From the NCBI RefSeq assembly GCF_937616625.2, contig NC_065573.1, forward strand, positions 5,657,001-5,721,000: a stretch of DNA of 64,000 nt, read 5' to 3'. Both the position numbers and the translations under genes were made by a program. How positions within the stretch are numbered: the stretch's first letter is position 1; the number at the start of each line of letters is the position of its first letter. The notes under the pieces are model-generated. The model was not told the origin of the DNA. It was given only the letters and a program-made list of their open reading frames with translations, and did not search any database. Positions 26,401 through 38,760 of this stretch are shown one piece after another. The DNA is from Mercurialis annua (lineage: Eukaryota > Streptophyta > Magnoliopsida > Malpighiales > Euphorbiaceae).

Positions 26401-29400
26401 AAAAATGTGAAACGTTTGGATTTGTTTCGTGATGTTTGAAATGTATGGTTTTAGTTCGTAAGGTTGATAAACGTTTGGCTTAAATCGCTAAAAAGGGGAA
26501 ACGTTTGAATTTGTTTCGTAACGTCTGTAAACGTTTGCCTTAAATTGCTAAAAAGCAAAACGTTTGGATTTATTTTGTAACGTTTGTAAACGTTTGGCTT
26601 AAATCGCTAAAAAGGTTAAACGTTTGAAATTTAGTAACGTTTGTAAACGTTTTACTTAAATAGCTAAAAATGTTAAATGCTTGATTTGTTTCATAATGTT
26701 TGTAAACGTTTGGCTTAAATTGCTAAAAAGGTAAAACGTTTAGAATTGTTTCGCAACGTTATAAACGTTTGGATTTGTTTTGTAACGTTTGTAAATATGT
26801 GGCTTAAATTGCTAAAAAGGTGAAACATTTGGATTTGTTTCGTAACGTTTGTAAGCGTTTGGCTTAAACTGCTAAAAAGGTTAAACTTTTGGTTTTGTTT
26901 CGAAACGTTTAGCTTAAATCGCTATAAAGGTGAAACGTTTGGATTTGTTTCGTAACGTTTGTAAAAGTTTGGCTTAAATTTCTAAAAAGGCGAAACGTTT
27001 GGATTTGTTTCGTAACGTTTGTAAAAATTTGTCTTATATTTCTAAAAAGTCGAAATGTTTGGATTTGTTTCGTAACATTTTGTAAACTTTTGGCTTAAAT
27101 CGCTAAAAAAGTGAAACGTTTGGATTCGTTTCGTAACGTTTGTAAATGTTTGGCTTAAATCTCTAAAAAGGGGAAACGTTTGGATTTGTTTCGTAACGGT
27201 TGTAAGTTTGGCTTAAATCGCTAAAAAGGTGAAATGTTTGGATTTGTTTCGTAACGTTTGTTAACGTTTGGCTTAAATCACTAAAAAGTAAAACGTTTGG
27301 ATTTTTTTTGTAACGTTTGTAAACGTTTATCTTAAATTGCTAAAGAGGTGAAACATTTTATTTTGTTTCATAACGTTTGTAAACGTTTGGCTTAAATTGC
27401 TAAGAAGGTGAAACGCTTGGATTCGTTTAATAACGTTTGTAAACGTTTGGCTTAAATTGCTAAAAAGGTGAAACATTTGGATTTGTTCATATCCTTTGTA
27501 AACGTTTGGCCTAAATCGCTAAAAAGGTGAAACATTTGGATTTATTTTGTAACGTGTGTCAACGTTTGGCTTAAATCGCTAAAAAGGTGAAACGTTTGGA
27601 TTTGTTTCGTAACGTTTGGAAATGTTTGGCTTCAATTGCTAATGAGGTGAAACGTTTAGTTTGTTTCATAACGTTTCTAAACGTTTGGCATAAATCGCTA
27701 TGAAGGTGAAATGTTTGTATTTATTTCATAACGTTTTAAACGTTTGGCTTAAATCGCTAAATTGGGGAAACGTTTGGATTTTCGCAACGTTCGTAAACTT
27801 TATGCTTAAATTGCTAAAAAAGTTAAATGTTTGGTTTTTTTTCGTAACATTTGTAAACGTCGGCTTAAATCGCTAAAAAGGAGAAACGTTTGGATTTATT
27901 TCGTAACGTTTGTAAACGTTTAGCTTCAATTGCTAAAAAGGTGAAACGCTTGGATTTGTTCGTAACTTTGTAAACATTTGGCTTAAATTGGTAAAAAGGT
28001 GAAACGCTTGGTTTTTTTGCATAACGTTTTTAAGGGTTTGGCATAAATCGCTAAAAATGTGAAACGTTTGGATTTGTTTCGTGATGTTTGAAATGTATGG
28101 TTTTAGTTCGTAAGGTTGATAAACGTTTGGCTTAAATCGCTAAAAAGGGGAAACGTTTGAATTTGTTTCGTAACGTCTGTAAACGTTTGCCTTAAATTGA
28201 TAAAAAGCAAAACGTTTGGATTTATTTTGTAACGTTTGTAAACGTTTGGCTTAAATCGCTAAAAAGGTTAAACGTTTGAAATTTAGTAACGTTTGTAAAC
28301 GTTTTACTTAAATAGCTAAAAATGTTAAATGCTTGATTTGTTTCATAATGTTTGTAAACGTTTGGCTTAAATTGCTAAAAAGGTAAAACGTTTAGAATTG
28401 TTTCGCAACGTTATAAACGTTTGGATTTGTTTTGTAACATTTGTAAATATTTGGCTTAAATTGCTAAAAAGGTGAAACATTTGGATTTGTTTCGTAACGT
28501 TTGTAAGCGTTTGGCTTAAACTGCTAAAAAGGTTAAACTTTTGGTTTTGTTTCGAAACGTTTAGCTTAAATCGCTATAAAGGTGAAACGTTTGGATTTAT
28601 TTCGTAACGTTTGTAAAAGTTTAGCTTAAATTTTTGAAAAGGCGAAACGTTTGGATTTGTTTCGTAACGTTTGTAAAAATTTGGCTTATATTTCTAAAAA
28701 GTCGAAATGTTTGGATTTGTTTCGTAACATTTTGTAAACTTTTGGCTTAAATCGCTAAAAAAGTGAAACGTTTGGATTCGTTTCGTAACGTTTGTAAATG
28801 TTTGGCTTAAATCTCTAAAAAGGTGGAACGTTTGGATTTGTTTCGTAACGTTTGTAAGTTTGGCTTAAATTGCTAAAAAGGTGAAACGTTTGGATTTGTT
28901 TCGTAACGTTTGTTAACGTTTGGCTTAAATCACTAAAAAAGTAAAATGTTTGGATTTGTTTCGTAACACTTGTAAACGTTTAGCTTAAATTACTAAAAAG
29001 GTGAAACATTTTATTTTGTTTCATAACGTTTGTAAACGTTTGGCTTAAATTGCTAAGAAGGTGAAACGCTTGGATTCGTTTCATAACGTTTGTAAACGTT
29101 TGGCTTAAATTGCTAAAAAGGTGAAACATTTGGATTTGTTCATATCCTTTGTAAACATTTGGCCTAAATCGCTAAAAAGGTGAAAATTTTGGATTTATTT
29201 CGTAACGTGTGTAAATGTTTGGCTTAAATCGCTAAAAAGGTGAAACGTTTGGATTTTTTTCGTAACGTTTGAAAATGTTTGGCTTCAATTGCTAATAAGG
29301 TGAAACGTTTGGATTTGTTTCATAACATTTCTAAACGTTTGGCATAGATCGCTATGAAGGTGAAATGTTTGTATTTATTTCATAACGTTTTAAACATTTT

Positions 29401-29760
29401 GCTTAAATCGCTAAATTGGGGAAATGTTTGGATTTTCGCAACGTTTGTAAACTTTTGGCTTAAATTGCTAAAAAGGTTAAATGTTTGGTTTTTTTTCGTA
29501 ACATTTGTAAATGTTCGGCTTAAATCGCTAAAAAGGAGAAACGTTTGGATTTATTTCGTAACGTTTGTAAACGTTTGACTTCAATTGCTAAAAAGGTGAA
29601 ACGCTTGGATTTGTTTCGTAACTTTGTAAACATTTGGCTTAAATTGCTAAAAAGGTGAAACGCTTGGTTTTTTTGCATAACGTTTTTAAGGGTGTGCATA
29701 AATCGCTAAAAATGTGAAACGTTTGGATTTGTTTCGTGACGTTTGAATCGTATGGTTTTG
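20441..29760 (-). repeat. Second higher-order satellite family (unit about 1.65 kb)
   Basis: This is the same 60-bp monomer, always in reverse orientation, with a different longer period. A diagnostic aberrant monomer (GCATAACGTTTTTAAGGG) starts at 21379, 21587, 23004, 23212, 24892, 26367, 28019 and 29675. The first four form two pairs 208 bp apart. The longer spacings are 1625, 1680, 1475, 1652 and 1656 bp. Other variants that recur with the unit are GTTTGAAATTTAGTAACG, TTGTTCATATCCTTTG and GGATTTTCGCAACG. The units at 26.4 and 28.0 kb are nearly identical by eye. Confidence 0.92.
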
Positions 29761-31858
29761 TTTCGTAACGTTTGTAAACGTTTGGCTTAAATCGCTAAAA
29801 AGGGGAAACATTTGGCTTAAATCGCTAAAAAGGCAAAACGTTTGGATTTGTTTTGCAACGTTTGTAAACGTTTGGCTTAAATCGCTAAAAAGGTGAAACG
29901 TTTGGATTTGTTTCGTAACATTTGTAAACGTTTGGCTTACATCTTTAAAAAAGTGAAACGTTTGAAATTTAGTAACGTTTGTAAACGTTTGGGTTAAATT
30001 GCTAAGAAGGTTAAATGCTTGATTTGTTTCGTAACGTTTGTAAACGTTTGGCTTAAATTGCTAAAAAGGTAAAACGTTTGGATTTGTTTTGCAACGTTAT
30101 AAATGTTTGTTTTTGTTTCGTAACGTTTGTAAACGTTGGGCTTTAATAGCTAAAAATGTGAAACATTTGTTTTTGTTTCGTAACGTTTTGGCTTAAATCG
30201 CTAAAAAGGTGAAAGGTTTGGATTTGTTTCGTAATGTTTGTAAGCGTTTGACTTAAATTGCTAAAAAGGTGAAACGTTTGGTTTTGTTGCGAAACGTTTG
30301 TAAACGTTTGGCTTAAGTCGCTAAAAAGGTGAAACGTTTGGATTTGTTTCGTAACGTTTGTAAACATTTGGCTTAAATTGCTAAAAAGGCGAAACGTTTG
30401 GATTTGTTTCGTAACATTTTGGAAACTTTTGACTTAAATCGCTAAAAAGGTGAAACGTTTGGATTTGTTTCGTAATGTTTGTAAATGTTTGGCTTAAATC
30501 TCTAAAAAGTTGAAAAGTTTGGATTTTTTTGTAACGTTTGTAATTGTTTGGCTTAATTCGCGAAAAAGGCTAAACGTTTTGATTTGTTCTGTAACATTTG
30601 AAAACGTTTTGCTTAAATCGCAAAAAAGGGGAAAAGTTTGGTTTTGTTTCGTAACATTTGTAAACGTTCGGCTTAAATCACTAAAAAGGTGAAAAGTTTA
30701 TATTTCTTTTGTAACGTTTGTAAACGTTTGGCTTAAATCGCTAAAATGCTGACGTTTAGATTTGTTTCATAGCGGTTGTAAACATTTGTCTTAAATTGCT
30801 AAAAATATTAAACGTTTGGATTTGTTTCGTAACATTTGTTATTGCTAAAAACGTGAACCGCTTGGATTTGTTTCGCAACATTTGTAAATGTTTGGCTTAA
30901 ATTGCTAAAAAGTTGAAACAATTGGATTTGTTTCATAACGTTTGTAAACGTTTGGCTTATATCGCTAAAAATGTGAAACGTTTGGTTTGTTTCGTAACGT
31001 TTGTAAACGTTTGACTTAAATCGCTAAAAAGGTGAAACGTTTGGTTTTGTTTTGTAACGTTTGTAAACGTTTGGTTTTGTTTCGTAATGTTTGTATACGT
31101 TTGGCTTAAATCACTAAAAAGGTGAAATGTTTAGATTTGTTTCGTAACGTTTGTAAACGTTAGGCTTAAATTGCAAAAAAGGTGAAACGCTTAGATTTGT
31201 TCCGTATCGTTTGTAAACGTTTGGCTTAATTTGCTAAAAAGGTGAAACGCTTGGATTTGTTTCGTAACGTTTGGAAACCTTTGGCTTCAATTGCTAAAAA
31301 GGTGAAACATTTGGATTTGTTTCCTAACCTTTGTAAACGTTTGTCTTAAATCGCTAAAAAGGTGAAACATTTGGATTTGTTTCGTAACGTTTGTAAATGT
31401 TTGGCTTAAATCACTAAAAAGGGGAAACGTATTTGTTTCGTAACGTTTGTAAACATTTGGCTTCATTCGCTAAAAAGGTGAAATGTTTGGATTTGTTTAG
31501 TAACGTATGTAAACGTTTGGCATAAATCGCTAAGAATGTGAAATGTTTAAATTTGTTTCGTAACGTTTTAACCGTTTGGCTTAAATCGCTGAAATGGGGA
31601 AAGGTTTGTATTTGTTTCGTAACATTTGTAAACGTTTGGCTTAAATTGCTAAAAAGGTGAAATGTTTGGTTTTGTTTCTTTACGTTTGTAAACGTTTGAC
31701 TTAAATCGCTAAAAAGGCGAAACATTTGGATTTGTTTCGTATCTTTTGTAAACGTTTGCCTTAAATTTCTAAACAGGTGAAACACGTGGATTTGATTCGT
31801 AACGGTTATAAACGTTTGGCGTAAATTACTAAAAAGGTGAACGTTTGAATTTGTTTCG
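29761..31858 (-). repeat. 60-bp satellite, reverse, without clear higher order
   Basis: Diverged reverse-oriented monomers continue from the second higher-order array. I could not see a repeated longer unit here. Several monomers are shortened or fused, for example near 30830. The array ends at the Ty3/gypsy relic, at ATTTGTTTCG just before 31859. Confidence 0.9.
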
Positions 31859-33880
31859 GAACGAAGTCTCGATACAAGCCTATCGAGCAGTTCGTTTCAA
31901 TCCAGACCCATAATTCGTAAAAACAGTTCAAAAAAATTTGTAATACTTAAATAAGATGTGGTACTTAATAAAGCGGTAAATAGCACTACAAACTCACTGC
32001 TTGCTTATCCACGTGATCTTGGCAAACAGCTAACCCCGGTTCGACTCTGAGCGCGAGTAGTCGAAGAGTCTAAAAATAAATCATACGTTAAAATCACTCC
32101 AACCCCTAACTCTAAGAATACTAGACACCACATACGACTAGCACAATTAAACGGACAATTAAATATTACATAGAGAACACAATTCTCAATAAATCATAAT
32201 GCCGAAAATAAATTAAGCCTATTGAGTTCATAATTTAAAAATCCAATCGAAAAATATTAATTAAGTAATATATAATTAATAAATAAAATCCTTTCCTCAA
32301 ATAGTGGGTAAGCCGAGTTTCTAAAATTAGCAAGCTAATCACACATGTCGGGCGACCCAAGTCTAACCCGACCCAACCATAAATCAGAATTATAAACCAC
32401 AGTTTATAATTTAATATTTAATAAAAATATTGATTAAATATCAAAATGAACTTGATAGCTTGAAATTCAAGTAATTATAATTATCGGCAAAAATATCTCA
32501 AATAATTAATAATAAATTAAAGCTAAAATATAACTTTAATCACAAAGGCATTATAAGCCAAAAATTCTCAAATAATTTATTAAACAATTTGAAACAAAAA
32601 TATGAATTTAAATCATATTGGCCCACTAAGTCACATATCTTAAAATATCAATTAATTCACAATTAATAAAAATTATCAATTTAATTTTTAATAATTCAAA
32701 TATTATTTTTAGATTTTAAAGAAAATAATATTACTAATTTGTCAATTTTTCAAATTAAAATGAAATCCCCTATTTAGCAATCAAAATTAATTAATCAATT
32801 TAAAAAATCAAATATAAACTAGTTAATAATAACTTAAGGAACCTATTTAATTAACTCAACACAATTCAAAGATCAAAGATTCTTTTAGCCATAACAGAAT
32901 CAAAATCTACCAACCAAACTTTGACACATAATCGTCTCCTACATTTGATCATAACACAAGCTTACATACATAGTAGCAAACCGAAAATCTTAAGCTTTCA
33001 AAACCGCAACATTTTCTTAGCAACACTCATAAATCATGTTCAACACCTCAACACAAGATTAAAAGAGTCATGCCAACCTAAAAGATAGAAGCTGAGCTTC
33101 GAGAAACGATTTGCATAAATTATGAAACTGAGAAACTAAAACGAAAAATATAAAATTAATTAAGGAACACTAGTTAAGAGTCCAATGATTCAAACACCCA
33201 AAACTCACAATCAAAAGATAGCATAGACATAACACAAAAAGGATTCACCCTTCGGCAGAACACAAGAAACAATTTGAACCAAAATAGCACGTAAAAACGA
33301 TGAAACGGCGGCGATTAAAACTAGATCATTTACGTACCGTTTGGCAAATTTCAAGATTGGGAATCGTAGAGGAACGAATCTACTATCACGGGGAAGAAAC
33401 GGAACTGAATTCGATTGAGAAACGGCTGCGAACGAATCGAAATAGCAAACTGTCGATTTATGATTCAAAACAAAAATTACATAAACACGGTAAAACGGTG
33501 GCGGCTATAACGGAAAATATAACGTACAGTTATGTGAAACCTAAGCTAGGACTTGTAGAGGGCTGAGTCTACTATCTCAGAAATCAAACGGAATATGATT
33601 TGGTTCTGAAACGAGTGTGATATCAATTACAAACGGAGATGCCGTATTTGAACAAAACTGACAATTGGAATTAAAACTTACCGATGAAGAGATGACGACA
33701 GTATGAGTTTGAGGATGATTTTCACAGTTTAATCTCATAGATTTCAGTGAAGAGATGACGGCTAGAGTTAGTATGAAGTGTGGTGAAGATTTTAGGTTTA
33801 GAAAACGTTTTTAAAAAGTGAAAGAATCGAGCTAAATCCGGAGTCAAAATCCTCTCAGACTGACCGTCAGTCTGACGATG
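31859..33880 (-). other. AT-rich non-coding part of the gypsy relic, possibly LTR
   Basis: About 2 kb without coding potential, very AT-rich from 32150 to 33200. Two similar segments of about 190 bp lie next to each other: near 33305-33430 (ACGGCGGCGATTAAAAC to AACGGCTGCG) and near 33490-33620 (ACGGTGGCGGCTATAAC to AACGAGTGTG). Position 3' of the integrase would suit a 3' LTR, but I could not find a second LTR copy, so the assignment is an inference. The open frames at 33211-33468 and 33300-33566 overlap on opposite strands and look spurious. Confidence 0.45.
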
Positions 33881-35585
33881 AAAAGCAGTACTGAAATCCA
33901 ACCTCGAACCCAAAGATTCCTACATCGCCTTCCAAAACCGAGAGGTGAAAACTAAACCTATGTCCGAAACTATCGACATTGTTACACCATGGAGACTCAC
34001 AATCAAATCGATGTACAACTGTGCCAACTTCGAAGCCTGATAAGTAACCGTGATCGGTAAGAAGTGAGCTAACTTGGTCAAACGGTCAACTATCTCCCAA
34101 ATCGAATCATACCCCTGTCAGGTACGTGGCAAACCAACCACAAAATCCATAGCGATCCGCTCCCATTTCCACTCTGGAATAGGTAACGGTTGCAGATATC
34201 CAAACGGTCTCTGATACTCTAACTTTACCTGTTGGCAAGTCAAACACTTAAACACAAACTCTGCAACATCCTTTTTCATTCCGCTCCACCAGTATGTACC
34301 CTTGAGATCATGATACATCTTGGTAGAACCCGGATTAACACTGTAAGCTGACTTGTGCTCTTCCTCCAGAATCTGGTCTCTCAAACCATCCGAATATGGA
34401 ACACACAGTCGAGAACCGTACCTGAGAACTCCATCGGCTAGAACAAACTCAGAATTCCCATCCAAATGGATCTCATCCATAATCCGTTTCAATTGTGGAT
34501 CCTTAGCTTGTGATGCTTTGATCCTATCAATCAAAACCGGTTGCACTTGCAATTGTCCAACAAACAACCTCTCTGCGAAACCTGAAATATGTATCCCAAA
34601 GCTAACAAACTATGCCACTCACGAACCATGGGTCTCTGCCCAACCTCAAAAATATGGGCCAAACTGTCTGAAGACTTGCGACTCAACGCATCGGCTATAA
34701 TATTAGCCTTACCCGGATGGTACTGAATAGAACAATTGCAGTCTTTCAGTAACTCCAACCATCTCCGCTGCCTCAGATTCAACTCGCGCTGATAAAAGAT
34801 GTACTTCAGACTCTTATGATCAGTAAAGATCTCGCAAGTCGCACCGTACAAATAGTGCCTCCAAATCTTGAGAGCAAAAACAACAGCTGTTAACTCCAGA
34901 TCATGAGTAGGATAATTCACCTCATGCTTCTTTAATCGGCGATAATCATAGGCAATCACCTTACCATGTTGCATCAACACACAACCCAACCCGATACGAG
35001 AAGCATCGCAATACACAGTGAACCCCTCAATGCCAGATGGCAAAGCCAACACAGGAGCTGTAGTCAAAATCTCTTTGAGCTTCTCAAAGCTCGCCTCGCA
35101 CTTGTCAGTCCACTCAAACTTAACACCCTTCTATGTCAGTTTAGTCAACGGTGCAGATATTCTGGAGAAATCCTACACGAACCGACGATAATAGCCAGCT
35201 AACCCCAGAAAACTTTTGATCTCGGTAACTGACTTCGGCCTCTGCCAATCCATAACCGCCTCAATCTTCGTCGGATCAACCTTGATACCATCCTTTGACA
35301 CCACGTGTCCTAAGAAAGTAACTTGATCCAGCCAGAATTTGCACTTCGAGAACTTAGCATACAACTGATGCTCACGCAAAGTCTGCCGTATTGTCCTCAA
35401 GTGGAAAGCATGCTCCTCCTCACTCCGAGAGTAGACTAGTATGTCATCAATAAACACAATAACGAACTAATCTAGAAACAGCTTGAATACCCGGTTCATC
35501 ATATCCATAAACGCGGCTGGTGCGTTAGTTAACCCAAAAGACATGACCAGAAACTCGAAATACCCATAACGCGTTCTGAAAGCAG
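33881..35585 (-). pseudogene. Ty3/gypsy pol pseudogene (RT, RNase H, integrase)
   Basis: Reverse transcriptase: the fragment starts near the [10 protein letters not shown] region and has the catalytic motif FIDDILVYS, then [10 protein letters not shown] and [13 protein letters not shown] (about 35585-35170). RNase [39 protein letters not shown] and ADALSRK give all four acidic catalytic residues (about 35010-34680). Integrase: the zinc-binding HHCC domain has CLTCQQVK, but the second histidine is asparagine (SVNPG). The core retains VDRLTKLAHF, VSDIGLVFTS and TDGQSER. Breaks seen: in-frame stops at 35467-35469, 35173-35175, 35131-35133, 34118-34120 and 33920-33922, and a frameshift near 34575. 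It cannot make a working polyprotein. Similarity ends right after QSER, so the rest of the integrase and any chromodomain are gone. Confidence 0.92.
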
Positions 35586-38500
35586 TTTTGTTTCGTAACG
35601 TTTATAAACGTGTCGATCAAATCGCTAAAATGGGGAAACATTTGGATTTGTTTCTTAACGTTTGTAAACGTTTCACTTCAATCCCTAAAAAGGTGAAATG
35701 TTTGGATTTGTTTCGTAACGTTTGTAAACGTTTTGCTTAAATTGCTAAAAATATAAAAAGTTTGTTTTTGTTCCTTAATGTTTGTAAGCGTTTGGTTTTT
35801 TTTCGTAAAGTTTGTAAACGTTTGGCTTAAATCGCTAAAAAGGTGAAACGCTTGGATTTGTTTCGTAACGTTTGTAAGCGTTTGGGTTATATCGCTAAAA
35901 AGGTGAAACGTTTCGATTTGTTTTGTAATGTTTGTAAACGTTTGGCTTAAATCGCTAAAAAGGTGAAACGTTTGAATTTGTTTTGTAACTTTTGTAAACG
36001 TTTCGCTTAAATCGCTTAAAATGTTTATAAACGTTTGGCTTAAATCGGTAAAAAGGTGAAACGTTTGGATTTGTTTTGAGACGTTTGTAAACATTTGGCT
36101 TAAATCGCAAAAATAGGGAAACGTTTGGATTTGTTTCGTAACGTTTGTAAACATTTGGATTTATTTCGTAATGTTTGTAAACGTTTGGTTTTGTTTTCTA
36201 ACGTTTATAAACGTTTCACTTAAATGGCTAAAATGGGGAAACGTTTGGATTTGCTTCTTAACGTTTGTAACCATTTGGCTTCAATTGCTGAAAAGGTGAA
36301 ACATTTGGATTTGTTTCGTAACGTTTGTAAACGTTTGGGTTAAATTGCTAAAAATGTGAAAAGTTTGTTTTTGTTTCGTAACGTTTGTAAACGTTTGGCT
36401 AAAATCTCTAAAAATGGAAAATGTTTGGATTTGTTTCGTAACGTTTGTAAACGTTTTGCTTAAATCGCTAAATGGGGAAATATTTGGATTTGTTTTGTAA
36501 CGTTTGGATTTATTTTGTAACGTTTGTAAGCGTTTGGTTTTGTTTCGCAACATTTATAAACGTTTGGCTTAAATCGCTAAAATGGGGAAACGTTTGGCTT
36601 AAATCGCTAAAAAGGTGAAAAGTTTGGATTTGTTCTGTAACGTTTGTAAACGTTTGGGTTAAATCGCTAAAAAGGTGAAACGTTTGGATTTGTTTCGTAG
36701 CATTTATAAACATTTGGCTTAAATCACTAAAAAGGTGAAACGTTTGGCTTATATCGCTAAAAAGGGGAAACGTTTGGATTTGTTTTGTAACTTTTATAAA
36801 CGTTTCGCTTATATCGCTAAAACGGTGAAACGTTTAGATTTGTTTCGTAGCGTTTATAAACGTTTGGATTAAATCACTAAAAAGGTGAAACGTTTGGATT
36901 TGTTTTATAACGTTTGTAAACATTTGGCTTAAATTGCTAAAAAGGTGAAACGCTTGGATTTGTTTTAGAACGTTTGTAAATGTTCGGCTTAAATTGCTAA
37001 AAAAGTGAAACGCTTGGATTTTTTTCGTAAAGTTTATAAATGTTTGGCTTAAATTGCAAAAAAGTGAAACGCTCGGTTTTGTTTTGTAACGTTTGTAAAG
37101 GTTTGGCATAAATCGCTATTAATGTGAAACGTTTGGATTTTTTTCGTAACGTTTTAATAGTTTGGTTTTGTTTCATAACGTTTGTAAAGGTTTGGCTTAA
37201 ATCGTTAAAAATGGGAAACGTTTGGATTTGTTTCGAAATGCTTTAAACGTTTGGTTTTGTTTCGTAACGTTTGTAAACGTTTGGCTTAAATCGCTAAAAA
37301 GGGGAAACGTTTGGATTTATTTCGTAACATTTGTAAACGTTTGTCTTAAATTGCTAAAACCGTGAAACGCTTGGATTTATTTCGTAACGTTTGTAAACGA
37401 TTGGCTTAAATTACTAAAAAGGTGAAACGCTTGGATTTGTTTCGTACTGTTTGTAAACGTTTGGCTTAAATTGCTAAAAAAGTGAAACGCTTGGATTTTT
37501 TTCGTAATGTTTGTAAATGTTTCGCTTAAATTGCTAAAAAGTGAAACATTTGGATTTGTTTACTAATCTTTGTAAACGTTTGGCTTAAATCGCTAAAAAG
37601 GTGAAACGTTTGGATTTGTTTCGTAACGTTTGTAAACATTTGGCTTAAATCGCTAAAATGGTGAAACGTTTGGATTTCTTTCGTAACGTTTGTCAACGTT
37701 TGGTTTCAATCACTAATAAGGGGAAACATTTGGATTTGTTCCATAACGTTTGTAAACGTTTGGCATAAATCGCTAAAAAGGGGAAATGTTTTGATTGGTT
37801 TCGTAATGTTTTAAATGTTTGGTTTAACTCGCAAAAATGGGAAAACGTTTGGATTTGTTTCGTAACGTTTGTACGTTTGGCTAAAAATTGCTAAAAAGGT
37901 GAAACGCTTGGATTTGTTTCATAAAGTTTGTAAACGTATGGCTTAAATTTCTAAAAAGGTGAAACATTTGGATTTGTTTCGTAACGTTTGTAAATGTTTG
38001 GCTTAAATCGCTAAAATGGTGAAACGTTTGGATTTGTTTCGCCACCTTTGTAAACGTTTGGATTCAATCGCTAAAAAGGTGAAACGTTTGGATTTGTTTC
38101 GTAACGTTTGTAAACGTTTGGCATAAATCGTTAAAAAGTTGAAATGTTTGGATTTGTTTCATAATGTTTTAAACGTTTGAATTTGTTTCGTAACATTTGG
38201 CTTAAATTGCTAAAAAGGTGAAATGTTAGGTTTTGTTTCGGAACGTTTATAAACGTTCGGCTTAAGTCCCTAAAAAGGTGAAACGTTTGGATTTGTTGCG
38301 TAACATTTGTAAACCTTTGGCTTAAATTGCTAAAAAGGTGAAACGTTTGGATTTGTTTTGTAACGTGTGTAATCGTTTGGCTTCAATTGCTAAAAAGGTT
38401 AAACACTTGGATTTGTTTCGGAACGTCTGTAAACGTTTGGCTTAAATTGCTAAAAAGGTGAAACGCTTGGATATGTTTCGTAACGTTTGTAAACAATTGG

Positions 38501-38760
38501 CTTAAATTGCTAAAAAGTTGAAACGCTTGGTTTTGTTTCGTAACGTTTGTAAACGTTTGGCTTAAATCGCTAAAATGGTGACACGTTTTGATTTCTTTTG
38601 TTGCGTTTATAAACGTTTGGCTTAAATCGCTAATAAGGTGAAACGTTTGGATATGTTTTGTAACATTTGTAAACGTTTAGCTTAAATCGCAAAAATGGGG
38701 AAACGTTTGGATTTGTTTCGTAACGTTTGTAAACATTTGGATTTGTTTCGTAATGTTTGT
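35586..38760 (-). repeat. 60-bp satellite, reverse orientation, between gypsy relic and CACTA-1
   Basis: The satellite resumes at TTTTGTTTCGTAACG in the same reverse orientation as left of the gypsy relic. Monomers are more diverged than in the higher-order arrays, with many shortened copies, for example near 36010 and 36580-36600. No long repeated unit is apparent. It ends at the first base of a CACTA terminus at 38761. Confidence 0.95.

Larger units (their letters stand above)
31859..35585 (-). mobile_element. Truncated Ty3/gypsy LTR retrotransposon relic
   Basis: Non-satellite DNA is inserted here between satellite blocks. On the minus strand it encodes reverse transcriptase, RNase H and integrase in that order, which is the Ty3/gypsy domain order. 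The element lacks gag, protease and the first part of reverse transcriptase, since homology begins at the satellite border. It also lacks the integrase C-terminus. The region after the integrase (31859 to about 33880) is non-coding and may be LTR-derived. The nine bases TTTGTTTCG flank both borders (31850-31858 and 35587-35595). They are part of the satellite itself, so they may be a target duplication, microhomology or coincidence. Confidence 0.88.

Noticed and set aside
32010..32075. tRNA gene or SINE suggested by GGTTCGACTC, which resembles a B box
   Set aside because: No cloverleaf, no convincing A box at the right distance, and no tail. It lies in the non-coding part of the gypsy relic.
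33211..33566. Overlapping frames of 85 and 88 residues on opposite strands
   Set aside because: They mirror each other over a partly duplicated non-coding segment of the gypsy relic, with no family motif.
1..38760. Centromere identity of the satellite
   Set aside because: Long higher-order arrays and embedded retrotransposons would fit a centromere, but the sequence alone cannot show CENH3 binding, so no such call is made.
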